A stretch of DNA of 64,000 nt from Enhygromyxa salina (lineage in GTDB: Bacteria; Myxococcota_A; Polyangia; Nannocystales; Nannocystaceae): positions 124,001 through 188,000 of the forward strand of contig NZ_PVNL01000051.1 in NCBI RefSeq assembly GCF_002994635.1. Reading direction: 5' to 3'. Below, piece by piece: positions 10,700 to 18,758 of this stretch. Positions within the stretch are counted from its first letter, which is position 1. Every line of letters starts with the position of its first letter. The position numbers were made by a program, and so were the translations under genes. The notes beneath the pieces are model-generated. The model worked only from the letters and a program-made list of their open reading frames with translations. It was not told where the DNA came from and did not search any database.

Positions 10700-10728
10700 G
10701 GGTTCGAACAGGTAGCCTGTTCGAGCCC
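10700..10728. terminator. Bidirectional hairpin between convergent genes
   Basis: GGGTTCGAACAGG pairs with CCTGTTCGAGCCC around a TAG loop, giving a 13-bp stem with one G-T wobble. It sits 18 bases after the + strand lipoprotein stop and before the end of the minus-strand flavoprotein gene. There is no clear U-tract on either side, so termination is inferred from position and stability. Confidence 0.6.
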
Positions 10729-10730
10729 GA

Positions 10731-10793
10731 TTCCCGAGCTTACTCCCGAGTTTACTCCCGAGGTTACTCCCGAGGTTACTCCCGAGGCTACTC
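10731..10793. repeat. 12-bp tandem repeat in convergent intergenic region
   Basis: The unit TTACTCCCGAGG is repeated about five times with small changes. The array runs up to the last codons of the minus-strand flavoprotein gene. It follows the hairpin at 10700-10728. No function is evident. Confidence 0.8.
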
Positions 10794-12287
10794 GTAGTGC
10801 ACTCGGGACAGGCGCAGCTCCGACTGGAACACGCTGGGCTTGTAGATCGAGCTACCCAGCAACATCCGCACGCAGTCCTGCAGGCCTTCCGTGATCGCAG
10901 GGTGGGGGTGGTACAGCTCCGCGAGCTCGCGGGCCGAGCGACCATGCTGGATCATCAACGACACCGCCTCGAGCGTGGTCGAAGCGTGAGTCCCGAGCGC
11001 TCGCATGCCCAGGATCTTCATCTCGTCGTCGTCGCTGACGAGCAGCTTCACGAACCCCTCCGTGTCGCGCATGGCGATCGCGCGGTTGACCAGGCTGTAG
11101 TCATACACGCCCACGCGGTAGGGAATGCGCTGCTCCTGGGCGGCCTGCTCATTGAGGCCGATCGCGGCCACCTCCGGGGCCAGGAACATGATCGTGGCGA
11201 GGTTCTCGTAGCTCAGCGCGCCGTCGTGGAGCCCACAGATCCGCTCGGCGGCGTGGCGGCCCTCGATCTCGCCGACGTTGACCAGCGCGATGTGCTGGGT
11301 GACGTCGCCGGCCGCGAAGATGTGCGGGACGTTGGTGCGGGTGTCCTCGTCGAGCACGTGGCCCTGCGGACTGAGCTCGACGCCGGCCTTGTCGAGCGCG
11401 AGCGACTCCGTGTTGGGCACGCGCCCGACGGAGATCAGCGCCTTCTCGACCCGGATGGTCTCGCGTCCGCCGGTCGCGTGCTCGATCGTGTACTCGACGA
11501 CGCCGTCATGGACGTCGCCGTGATCGGGGGGGATCCGCTTCATCGAGACGAGCTTGGCCTGGTGGTGGATCGTCACCCCCGCGGCCTCGAGGTTGTTGGC
11601 GCACAAGTTGGCGATGTCGGCGTCCTCGAACGGCAGGATCCGCGGCGCCCGGTCGATCAGGTAGACCTTGGTGCGTCCGTAGTTGGCGAAGATCGTTGCG
11701 AACTCGCAGCCGACCACGCCGGCGCCGAGGATCACCAGCGATCGCGGAAACGCCTTCAGCGTGCCGATGTGGTCCGAGGTGATGATCGACCGCCCGTCGA
11801 CCTCGATGCCAGGGAGATCGCGGGGCCGTGAGCCGGTGGCGATCACGAAGTGCTTGGCGTTGAGTCGCCAGCTCTGACCCGCGCCCGTGCCCTCGACCTG
11901 CAGGTGGTGCGCGTCGAGGAACCGCGCGGTGCCGTTGAAGTGGCGGATGCTGCCGGGACAGCCGGGCTGCGGCTGAGCCAGGGCTTCGAGCTGGCGGGCG
12001 ATCTGTCGGGCTTTCTCGTTGCACGCCTGATCGACCACGGCGCTGACGCGATCGAAGTCGACCTCGACTTGCTCGGCACGAAACCCGCGATCGCGCCGCT
12101 GCGCGTTGCGAAAGTCGCGAGACAGCTCCCAGAATGTCTTGCTCGACAGGGCGCCGTTGAACACGCCAACGCCGCCGAGTGGGCCCTTCTCGATCAGCGC
12201 CACGCGCTTGCCAAAGTCCCAGCAGCGCATCGCAGCAGCGAAGCCAGCGGGGCCACCACCGATCACGCACACGTCGAAGTCGGGCAC
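10788..12287 (-). CDS. Lipoamide-dehydrogenase/transhydrogenase-like flavoprotein lacking the redox disulfide
   Basis: This 499-residue flavoprotein has an N-terminal FAD-binding motif (VIGGGPAGF), a second dinucleotide site (ILGAGVVGCEFA), the FAD segment IFAAGDV and a C-terminal dimerisation domain. That domain ends in YHPHPAITEG, which keeps the His-Glu dyad of lipoamide dehydrogenases. The usual redox motif C-x4-C is replaced by GGVGVFNGALSSK, so both cysteine positions (41 and 46) are Gly and Ala. It therefore cannot be a normal E3. A SthA-like NAD(P) transhydrogenase or another disulfide-free oxidoreductase is more likely. GTG 12287 is chosen because ATG 12329 would overlap the divergent mqnB start. 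Confidence 0.8.
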   Translation of the reverse strand: MPDFDVCVIGGGPAGFAAAMRCWDFGKRVALIEKGPLGGVGVFNGALSSKTFWELSRDFRNAQRRDRGFRAEQVEVDFDRVSAVVDQACNEKARQIARQLEALAQPQPGCPGSIRHFNGTARFLDAHHLQVEGTGAGQSWRLNAKHFVIATGSRPRDLPGIEVDGRSIITSDHIGTLKAFPRSLVILGAGVVGCEFATIFANYGRTKVYLIDRAPRILPFEDADIANLCANNLEAAGVTIHHQAKLVSMKRIPPDHGDVHDGVVEYTIEHATGGRETIRVEKALISVGRVPNTESLALDKAGVELSPQGHVLDEDTRTNVPHIFAAGDVTQHIALVNVGEIEGRHAAERICGLHDGALSYENLATIMFLAPEVAAIGLNEQAAQEQRIPYRVGVYDYSLVNRAIAMRDTEGFVKLLVSDDDEMKILGMRALGTHASTTLEAVSLMIQHGRSARELAELYHPHPAITEGLQDCVRMLLGSSIYKPSVFQSELRLSRVHYE

Positions 12288-12327
12288 GCGGGCAGGGTAC
12301 ACGCGACGATGGGGTACAGTCACCTCC

Positions 12328-12978
12328 ATGTCGACACTGTTGGCGTTCGCAGCCGCGCGCGAGGGCGCGTGCCTGCAGAGCACGCGACATCCAACGCTCG
12401 AGCTCGGGGTTGGGAAGATCGCCGCGACCATGAGCATGACCGCCGCGCTGGCCGGCCCGGCCGAGCAGCGGCCCGACGCCGTGCTGCTATTTGGTGTCGG
12501 CGGGGCCTATCCCGAGCGGCACCTGCGTCGCGGCCTCGAGCCGCTCGCGGTGCTCGACGCGTGCATGGTCGTGACGGAGTTCATCGCGGACGACGGGGTC
12601 CTGACCCCCTCGGGGTTCCTGGACCTCGGGCACCTCGAGCTCGGCGAGGTCGGGCCGATCCCCTGCGACGCCGGGCTGACCGGAAAGCTCTCGGCAGTGC
12701 TCGGGTGCCCGCTGGTCGCCGGGTCGACCGTCAGCACAGGCGCGGGCTCCGACGCGATCTCGCAGGCCTACGCGCTGCGCAGCGGCGCCCAGCTCGAGAC
12801 GATGGAGGGCGCCGCTGTCGCGGCCGTGTGCCGTCAGTTCGAGGTGCCGATGGCGCAGCTGCGGATCGTCAGCAACCAGACCGGCGACCGCGACAAGGGC
12901 GGCTGGAACCTCGAGGGTGCGCTGACGCGGCTCGGCGCGGTGCTCGAGCACGTCATCGCCGCGGACGTGCTGCCCTGA
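12328..12978 (+). CDS. mqnB: Futalosine hydrolase
   Basis: This 216-residue nucleosidase of the MTA/SAH-nucleosidase fold has the catalytic/substrate motif METMEGAA-like (ETMEGAAVAAVC) and the C-terminal RIVSNQTGDRDKGGWNL typical of futalosine hydrolase. It removes hypoxanthine from futalosine in the menaquinone pathway. The context supports this, because mqnD follows 21 bases later on the same strand. The gene is divergent from the flavoprotein gene, with about 40 bases between the starts. Confidence 0.88.
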   Translation: MSTLLAFAAAREGACLQSTRHPTLELGVGKIAATMSMTAALAGPAEQRPDAVLLFGVGGAYPERHLRRGLEPLAVLDACMVVTEFIADDGVLTPSGFLDLGHLELGEVGPIPCDAGLTGKLSAVLGCPLVAGSTVSTGAGSDAISQAYALRSGAQLETMEGAAVAAVCRQFEVPMAQLRIVSNQTGDRDKGGWNLEGALTRLGAVLEHVIAADVLP

Positions 12979-12999
12979 GGGTGATATCTATCGCCCACC

Positions 13000-13869
13000 A
13001 TGCCTGAGCTCGACGTCGGCTTCTCGAGCTGTCCCAACGACACGTTCATGTTTCACGGGCTGATGTCCGGGCAGGTCGAGGTCCCGGGCGTGCGCCTGCG
13101 GGCGGCGATCGCTGACATCGAGGCGCTCAACCTTCGCGCGCTCGGGCACGGACCTGGGGGCGACCCGCGACTGCCGGTCACCAAGCTGTCCGCTCACGCG
13201 CTCGCGCACCTGTGTGATCGCTACACGGTGCTCGGCTCGGGCGCGGCGCTCGGGCGCGGCTGCGGTCCGCTGGTCGTGCGCCGCGAGGCGGACGCCCAGC
13301 TCGACGAGCTCGGCGCGCTGCGGGGGCGAACCGTGGCGATCCCCGGCGAGTACACGACCGCGCACCTGCTGCTGCGCACCTTCTTTGCCGAGACCCGCGC
13401 CGCGCCGCTGTCGGTCGAGCTCATGCGCTTCGATCAGATCATGCCTGCGGTCGCCGAGGGTCGGGTCGACGCGGGCCTGATCATCCACGAGAGCCGCTTC
13501 ACCTACCCCGACCACGGCTTGGTCGAGCTCGCGGATCTCGGCGTGCTGTGGGAGCAGGCGACCGGGCTGCCGATCCCGCTGGGCATGATCTGCGCCGAGC
13601 GGCGCCTCGCGCCCGCGCTGATCGACGCGCTCGAGCACGGCCTGCGTGACTCGATCGAGCTGGCGTTCGCGGACCCGTCGCGCTCGCGCGCGTGGATCCG
13701 CGAGCACGCGCAGGAGCTCGACGACGAGGTCTGCCGCCAGCACATCGAGCTCTACGTCAACGCGTTCAGCGTCGAGCTCGGCGACGAGGGCCGGGCCGCG
13801 ATCGACGAGCTGCTCGCGCGCGGCCGGGCCAGCGGGTTCTTGCCGCCCGCCGCGAGCCCGTGGCGCTGA
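13000..13869 (+). CDS. mqnD: 1,4-dihydroxy-6-naphthoate synthase
   Basis: This 289-residue protein starts with SSCPNDTFMFHGL, the signature of MqnD, which converts cyclic dehypoxanthinyl futalosine to 1,4-dihydroxy-6-naphthoate. The periplasmic-binding-protein-like fold shows VTKLSAHAL, IPGEYTTAHLL, VDAGLIIHESRFTY and LPIPLGMI, with the conserved HE(S)R pocket. It forms a two-gene unit with mqnB. mqnA, mqnC and mqnE are not in the window. Confidence 0.9.
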   Translation: MPELDVGFSSCPNDTFMFHGLMSGQVEVPGVRLRAAIADIEALNLRALGHGPGGDPRLPVTKLSAHALAHLCDRYTVLGSGAALGRGCGPLVVRREADAQLDELGALRGRTVAIPGEYTTAHLLLRTFFAETRAAPLSVELMRFDQIMPAVAEGRVDAGLIIHESRFTYPDHGLVELADLGVLWEQATGLPIPLGMICAERRLAPALIDALEHGLRDSIELAFADPSRSRAWIREHAQELDDEVCRQHIELYVNAFSVELGDEGRAAIDELLARGRASGFLPPAASPWR

Positions 13870-13887
13870 GGGTTGGGTTCGCGCGCG

Positions 13888-14103
13888 CTAGCCGACCTTG
13901 TTGGGTGGCAGCGGCCGGCCGTGTTGGTCGAGGGTCTTCCAGAACACCGGCCAGTCCGGGATCTCGACCATCGTCGGCAGCACCTCTTCCCAGTTGTGCG
14001 GGTAGGTTCGCTGCAGGAATTCGACGACGGCGCGGGGCGACGGGGCCTCGACGAAGTGGGCCTCGAGCGGCGGGAACTCGTAGCGATACTTCTTCAGCTG
14101 CAT
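13888..14103 (-). CDS. Small 71-residue protein coupled to the adenosyltransferase gene
   Basis: This short protein is rich in aromatic residues and prolines (for example TYPHNWEEVLPTM and PDWPVFWKTLDQ), with no signal peptide or membrane helix. It begins 10 bases after the stop of the PduO-type gene on the same strand, so the two are probably cotranscribed. I do not recognise a family. The operon position suggests a link to cobalamin or to an adenosylcobalamin enzyme, but nothing in the sequence proves it. Confidence 0.6.
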   Translation of the reverse strand: MQLKKYRYEFPPLEAHFVEAPSPRAVVEFLQRTYPHNWEEVLPTMVEIPDWPVFWKTLDQHGRPLPPNKVG

Positions 14104-14113
14104 GCCGGCCCCG

Positions 14114-14710
14114 TCAGGTGTTTTGTTGGTCCCACAACACCTCGTCGTGACCGAAGCGAGCCGCGGCCGCGCGGGCGATCACGAACAGCCAGTCACTGAG
14201 GCGATTGAGGTAGCGCCGGGTCTCGCCGCGGATCGGCTCGTGATCGGCAAGCGCGACCAGCTGTCGCTCTGCGCGACGGCACACGGTCCGCCCGAGGTGG
14301 GCCGCGGTCCCGGTCGCGCCGCCACCTGGCAAGATGAAGCTGCGCAGCGGCTCGAGGGCCTCGTTGTAGTGGTCGATCGAGTACTCGAGGGTCTCGATGT
14401 GGCGCGCGTCGATCTTCAGGCGCGCGCCGCCGTCGGCCGCGGCCGGGTTGGCGAGCTCGGCCCCGAGGTTGAACAGCTCTTGTTGAACGCGAGCGAGCTC
14501 GGCATCTAGCGTGCCGCGAAACTGCTCGTGCGCCGCCGCCTTGGGATCGCGCCCGAGCTCGAGCCGGATCAAGCCGATGACCGCGTTCAGCTCGTCGACC
14601 TCACCGTAGGCGCAGACCCGGGCCGAACTCTTGGCCACGGTGTCGCCGTTGGCGAGCATCGTCTGTCCCTCGTCGCCGAAGCGCGTGTAGACCTTGGAGA
14701 TGTAGACCAT
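14114..14710 (-). CDS. PduO-type ATP:cob(I)alamin adenosyltransferase
   Basis: This 198-residue protein has the PduO-type N-terminus VYTRFGDEGQTML, the segment GEVDELNAVIGL, the helix FILPGGG and the C-terminal RRYLNRLSDWLFVIAR, all characteristic of this family. It transfers the adenosyl group of ATP to cob(I)alamin. The start ATG at 14708-14710 overlaps the left arm of a 13-bp inverted repeat (14709-14721), which may be a control site. It is divergent from the DUF3556-like gene. Confidence 0.92.
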   Translation of the reverse strand: MVYISKVYTRFGDEGQTMLANGDTVAKSSARVCAYGEVDELNAVIGLIRLELGRDPKAAAHEQFRGTLDAELARVQQELFNLGAELANPAAADGGARLKIDARHIETLEYSIDHYNEALEPLRSFILPGGGATGTAAHLGRTVCRRAERQLVALADHEPIRGETRRYLNRLSDWLFVIARAAAARFGHDEVLWDQQNT

Positions 14711-14787
14711 GAGGCGGCCGCAGCATAACAGCCAACGGTGTTCGACAAGCCTGCGTGAGTCCCGCGAATGTTGCGCGGCCGCCTCAT
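14709..14787. promoter_or_regulatory. 13-bp inverted repeat between divergent genes
   Basis: ATGAGGCGGCCGC (14709-14721) and GCGGCCGCCTCAT (14775-14787) are perfect inverted copies separated by 53 bases. They lie between the divergent adenosyltransferase and DUF3556-like genes, and the left arm covers the adenosyltransferase start codon. A paired operator or a long-loop RNA structure is possible. Confidence 0.5.
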
Positions 14788-14852
14788 TGACAGGTCAAAC
14801 TGGTGGTTTCACGACCACCATCCAACCCTGGGTTGGGGCATCATCGCCACAC

Positions 14853-16532
14853 ATGGGCCTGCTCGATCCCTCGCCGCCGCCCTACGATCCGCTCGCGTGG
14901 GAGCGGGAGCCGTTCACCGAGCGGGCCCGCCAGGCCTGCCAGGCCTGGGCGATCCAGGGCTATGGCACGCCGATCGCGGTTTACCTGGTCTACGCGTTCA
15001 AGCTCGCGCTCTACGTCGGGATGTGGGTGTGGTTCTGCTCGTTCACGCCGGGGCTCGGGGACCTGGGCAGCATCTCAGCGTGGTGGCTGAACCCGATCGC
15101 GTTTCAAAAGGCGATCGTGTGGAGCCTGCTGTTCGAGATGCTGGGGCTCGGCTGCGGCAGCGGACCGCTGACGGCCCGCTACATGCCGCCGGTCGGCGGC
15201 TTCTTGTACTTTCTGCGGCCGGGCACGACCAAGCTGCCGGTGTTCGAGGGCGCCCCGCTGATCGGCGGCCCGCGGCGCACGATCGTCGACGCCACCGTCT
15301 ACGCGACCGTGATGTGGCTGCTGGTCTGGACGTTGATCTCGCCCGCGATCCTGCGTGAGCAGCTGCTCGCGCTGGTGATCTTGATCGCGCTGCTCGGCGT
15401 GCTCGACAAGACCCTGTTCCTGGTCGCCCGCGGTGAGCACTACTGGACCACCCTCGTCGTGTTCGCGTTCGCGACCAGCTGGGCCGGCTCGGACGCGGAC
15501 CCGCTGGCCTGGATCGCCGGGGCCAAGGCCGTGCAGCTGGCCCTGTGGTTTTGGGCCGGATTCTCCAAGCTCAACCACCACTTCCCGGCGGTGGTGTGTG
15601 TGATGACCAGCAACAGCCCGTTCACCCGGTTTCGCTGGGTGCGCGAGCGAATGTATCGCAGCTACCCCGACGATCTGCGGCCGTCGGGCCTGGCCCACCT
15701 CATGGCCCACCTCGGCACCGCGCTCGAGCTCGCCGTGCCGATCGTGTTGGTGTTCGCCCCGGGCGGCACCGCATTGATCGTGGGCATGGTGCTGATGCTG
15801 ATGCTGCACGCCTACATCACCAGCAACGTGCCCATGGGGGTGCCGATCGAGTGGAACGTGATGGTGGTGTACGGCGCGTTCGCGCTGTTCTGGGCCCACC
15901 CCGAGGTCACGCTGCTCGACATCGGCCCGAGCCCGCTGGCGCTGTTCTTGGTTGCGATGCTGGTCGTGCTCCCGGTGCTCGGCAACCTGGTCCCGCGGGC
16001 CGTGTCGTTCTTGCTTGCGATGCGCTACTACGCCGGCAACTGGCCCTACGGGATCTGGCTGTTTCGCGGCGACAGCTACAAGAAGCTCGAGCGGCTGACC
16101 AAGAGCTCGGGCTGGGTCCACGACCAGCTCGCGCTGTTCTATGATCGCAGCACGGCGGTCGGCCTGCTGTCGAAGGTCGTCGCGTTTCGGATGATGCACC
16201 TGCACGGACGCGCGCTGCCAGAGCTGCTGCCCAAGGCTGTCGACGATCTCGAAGACTACGAATACGCCGAGGGCGAGGTGATCGCCGGCCTGGCGCTGGG
16301 CTGGAACTTCGGCGACGGACACCTGCACGCGGACCAGCTGCTGCGCGCGGTCCAGGCCCAGTGCCAGTTCGAAGCGGGGGAGCTGCGCTGTGTGTTCGTC
16401 GAGGCCCAGCCGTTTGGGCGTGGCACCCAGGCGTGGCGGATCGTCGACGCGCACTCGGGATTGATCGAGCAAGGAAAGCTCAGCGTGGCTCAGATGCGCG
16501 CGCGTCAGCCTTGGGAGGCCACGCCTCGCTGA
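14853..16532 (+). CDS. DUF3556-like multi-pass membrane protein
   Basis: This 559-residue integral membrane protein opens with MGLLDPSPPPYDP and PFTERARQACQAWAIQGYG, which resembles the N-terminus of the DUF3556 family known from actinobacteria. About ten hydrophobic helices follow up to residue 400. The C-terminal 160 residues are soluble and include YDRSTAVGLLSKVVAFRMM and a segment rich in acidic residues. The family has no established function. ATG 14853 starts right at the conserved N-terminus. A hairpin terminator follows at 16552-16575. Confidence 0.75.
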   Translation: MGLLDPSPPPYDPLAWEREPFTERARQACQAWAIQGYGTPIAVYLVYAFKLALYVGMWVWFCSFTPGLGDLGSISAWWLNPIAFQKAIVWSLLFEMLGLGCGSGPLTARYMPPVGGFLYFLRPGTTKLPVFEGAPLIGGPRRTIVDATVYATVMWLLVWTLISPAILREQLLALVILIALLGVLDKTLFLVARGEHYWTTLVVFAFATSWAGSDADPLAWIAGAKAVQLALWFWAGFSKLNHHFPAVVCVMTSNSPFTRFRWVRERMYRSYPDDLRPSGLAHLMAHLGTALELAVPIVLVFAPGGTALIVGMVLMLMLHAYITSNVPMGVPIEWNVMVVYGAFALFWAHPEVTLLDIGPSPLALFLVAMLVVLPVLGNLVPRAVSFLLAMRYYAGNWPYGIWLFRGDSYKKLERLTKSSGWVHDQLALFYDRSTAVGLLSKVVAFRMMHLHGRALPELLPKAVDDLEDYEYAEGEVIAGLALGWNFGDGHLHADQLLRAVQAQCQFEAGELRCVFVEAQPFGRGTQAWRIVDAHSGLIEQGKLSVAQMRARQPWEATPR

Positions 16533-16551
16533 CCACGCGACGCTGATTTTG

Positions 16552-16575
16552 GCCGCCAATGGCGAGCTTGGCGGC
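16552..16575 (+). terminator. Probable terminator after the DUF3556-like gene
   Basis: GCCGCCAA pairs perfectly with TTGGCGGC around an 8-base loop, followed by ATTTC. It lies 20 bases after the upstream stop and before the next gene on the same strand. Confidence 0.55.
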
Positions 16576-16618
16576 ATTTCGATCCAGTGCGTGACACGCG
16601 AACGGTCGTCGCTCTAGG

Positions 16619-17530
16619 ATGCGGCCGATGCCTCCAAACGCGCTCGTGACTCTAACGGCTCTCGCTCCCTCGATACCCGGTGTTCCCGCAGATGGTGGAT
16701 TCGGCTCAATCGCCGCCGGGCTGACGATCCCCGTCGCGGGTGCGATCTACATCCTGCTGTTCTGGGGCAAGCGCTCGTCCGCGGAGTGCCCGTGGCGCGA
16801 CGACGATCAGATCGGCCTCAAGGTCATCGTTGGCACGCTGATCATGGTCGGCACGGCGCTGTTCGCTGGCGGCCTGCAGGGGCTGCTGCACCTGTTGCTG
16901 ACCTTCAAGGAGTTCGTGCCGCGGCTCAAGGCCGCGATGCCGGATCTGCTGGTCGGCGCCGTGGTGCTCGGGGGCGCGATCATGTTCGCGGTGCCCAAGA
17001 CCAACCACGAGCAGCAGCCCAAGGCGCTGCGATTGGTCGCAGGGGCGATCGCGCTGACCGGCGCGGTGGCCACGGTGATGGGGCTCGACTCGCTGCTCAA
17101 GACCGTGTTTCAGTGGCCAGACTGGCACGCGGTCGCGGGCTCGTTCACCTCGTTGGTGACCGCGATCGTGGTGTTCGGCGGCTCCGGCTACCTGTACGCG
17201 AAGATGGTCGGCGTCGAGGTCCCCGACATCCCGATGCCAGCCGAGGCGCAGCCCCAGCAGCAGCAGCAGCAGTATCAACAACAGCAACAGCAACAACAGC
17301 AGCAGCAGCAGGCGTACCAGCAGCCGCAGCAGCCGGCTCAGCAAGCCTACCAACAGCCCCAGCAGCCCCAGCAACCGCAGCAGGGCTACCAGCAGCCCCA
17401 GCAGCAGGGCTACCAGCAGCCCCAGCAAGGTGGCTACCAGCAAGGTGGTGGGGCAGCGCCGCCGCGTCCGGGTGGCGGTCCGCCTCCCGGCGGCTACGGC
17501 CCGCCCGGCAGCGGCGGCTACGGCCAGTAG
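16619..17530 (+). CDS. Membrane protein with long Gln/Pro/Tyr-rich tail
   Basis: This 303-residue protein has about five hydrophobic helices in the first 190 residues (for example AAGLTIPVAGAIYILLFW, VIVGTLIMVGTALFAGG and LVTAIVVFGGSGYLYA). The C-terminal 110 residues are low complexity. They begin with runs of glutamine, then YQQPQQ repeats, and end in a Gly/Pro-rich GYGPPGSGGYGQ. Such tails are disordered and often mediate clustering. No family was recognised. ATG 16628 is an alternative start. The dispersed hairpin element starts three bases after the stop. Confidence 0.7.
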   Translation: MRPMPPNALVTLTALAPSIPGVPADGGFGSIAAGLTIPVAGAIYILLFWGKRSSAECPWRDDDQIGLKVIVGTLIMVGTALFAGGLQGLLHLLLTFKEFVPRLKAAMPDLLVGAVVLGGAIMFAVPKTNHEQQPKALRLVAGAIALTGAVATVMGLDSLLKTVFQWPDWHAVAGSFTSLVTAIVVFGGSGYLYAKMVGVEVPDIPMPAEAQPQQQQQQYQQQQQQQQQQQQAYQQPQQPAQQAYQQPQQPQQPQQGYQQPQQQGYQQPQQGGYQQGGGAAPPRPGGGPPPGGYGPPGSGGYGQ

Positions 17531-17532
17531 GG

Positions 17533-17580
17533 GCTGTTTTCAGCTCGGGCCAGGCTTCTGGCCCGCTTGCGGACGCCTCG
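17533..17580 (+). repeat. Dispersed hairpin element, copy 2
   Basis: GCTGTTTTCAGCTCGGG leads into a perfect 8-bp stem: CGGGCCAG (17546-17553), GCTT loop, CTGGCCCG (17558-17565), then CTTGCGGACGCC. It begins 3 bases after the Gln-rich gene stop. Compared with the copy at 30273, one stem pair changes from T-A to C-G, so pairing is preserved. Confidence 0.75.
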
Positions 17581-17684
17581 TCGTATTGGTCCGCGCGATG
17601 GCAGCGAGGCTCCTAACCAGCTTGCGGGACATCGGCCGCCTGCTCCTCGGAGTAGGCGGCCGGTTTGTGTTCCGCTCGCGAACT

Positions 17685-18758
17685 CTAGACCACGATCTGG
17701 AGGCGCTTGCGGCCGAAGGTTCCGGGGGTCGGGGAGAACCGGCCGGGCAGGGGGGTCGCGCAGGCTGGGCAGGCGCCGTCGGGGCTCAGCCGGTAGTCGA
17801 GCAGCGCGTACCAGTCGCGCACGATCACCGGCTCACCGCAGGCACCGCAGTGGGTCGTGTCGCCGTCGACGTCGTGGACGTTGCCGGTATACACGTGGGA
17901 GATCCCGCAGGCCTTGGCGACGGCTCGGGCGCGACGCAAGGTCGCGAGCGGCGTGGGTGGGACGTCGAGCAGCTTGAAGTCCGGGTGGAAGCCCGAGAAA
18001 TGGACGGGGACATCGGCGCCGAGCCGCTCGACGATCCACTCGCACTGGGCCCGCAGCTGGGCGTCATCGTCGTTGTACCCGGGGATCACCAGGGTCGTGA
18101 TCTCGGTCCAGACCTCGGTCTCGTGGACCAGGTACTCGAGGGTCTCGAGCACCGGGGCGAGCTGCCCGCCGGTCAGCTTGCGGTAGAAGCGATCGGAGAA
18201 GCCCTTGAGGTCGACGTTGGCGGCGTCGATCTTGGCGTAGAGATCGGCGCGCGGGGCCGCGTGGATGTAGCCGGCGGTGACCGCCACGGTCTGGATCCCC
18301 AGCTGATGACAGGCGTCGGCGATGTCGATCGCGTACTCGGCGAAGATCGTCGGATCGTTGTAGGTGAACGCGACGCTGTGGCAGCCGTGACGGCGGGCGG
18401 CGGCGGCGATCGCCGTGGGTGTGGCGGCGGTCGCGAGCGTGTCCATGTCGCGGGACTTGGAGATGTCCCAGTTCTGGCAGAACTTGCAGCTGAGGTTGCA
18501 GCCGGCGGTGCCCAGCGAGAGCACGCTGGTGCCGGGGTGAAAGTGGCTGAGCGGTTTCTTCTCGATCGGGTCGATGCACAGCCCAGACGACCGGCCGTAG
18601 GTGGTCAGCCGCAGCTGCCCGCCCACGTTCTGGCGGACGAAGCACAGCCCGCGCTGGCCGTCGGACAGGGTGCAGTCGCGCGGGCACAGATCACAGACAA
18701 TCCGCCCGTCGTCGCGCGGGTGCCAGTAGCGAGCCAGATAGCCGTCGTCGTGGGTCAT
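17685..18758 (-). CDS. amrS: AmmeMemoRadiSam system radical SAM enzyme
   Basis: This 357-residue radical-SAM protein has the SAM cluster motif CNLSCKFC, preceded by an extra Cys cluster (CDLCPRDCTLSDGQRGLC) typical of PflA-like/AmrS members. The barrel segments SVAFTYNDPTIFAEYA and VDLKGFSDRFYRKL follow. The C-terminus has a CxxC...CxxC zinc-ribbon-like tail (CGACGEPV and CPACATPL). ATG 18758 overlaps the amrA stop as ATGA. The gene order amrB-amrA-amrS defines the AmmeMemoRadiSam system, for which I know no firmly established biochemical function. Confidence 0.9.
   Translation of the reverse strand: MTHDDGYLARYWHPRDDGRIVCDLCPRDCTLSDGQRGLCFVRQNVGGQLRLTTYGRSSGLCIDPIEKKPLSHFHPGTSVLSLGTAGCNLSCKFCQNWDISKSRDMDTLATAATPTAIAAAARRHGCHSVAFTYNDPTIFAEYAIDIADACHQLGIQTVAVTAGYIHAAPRADLYAKIDAANVDLKGFSDRFYRKLTGGQLAPVLETLEYLVHETEVWTEITTLVIPGYNDDDAQLRAQCEWIVERLGADVPVHFSGFHPDFKLLDVPPTPLATLRRARAVAKACGISHVYTGNVHDVDGDTTHCGACGEPVIVRDWYALLDYRLSPDGACPACATPLPGRFSPTPGTFGRKRLQIVV

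Noticed and set aside
10788-12287. Reading the flavoprotein as the E3 of the pyruvate dehydrogenase operon
   Set aside because: Both redox cysteines are missing, and the gene lies on the other strand some 4 kb away.
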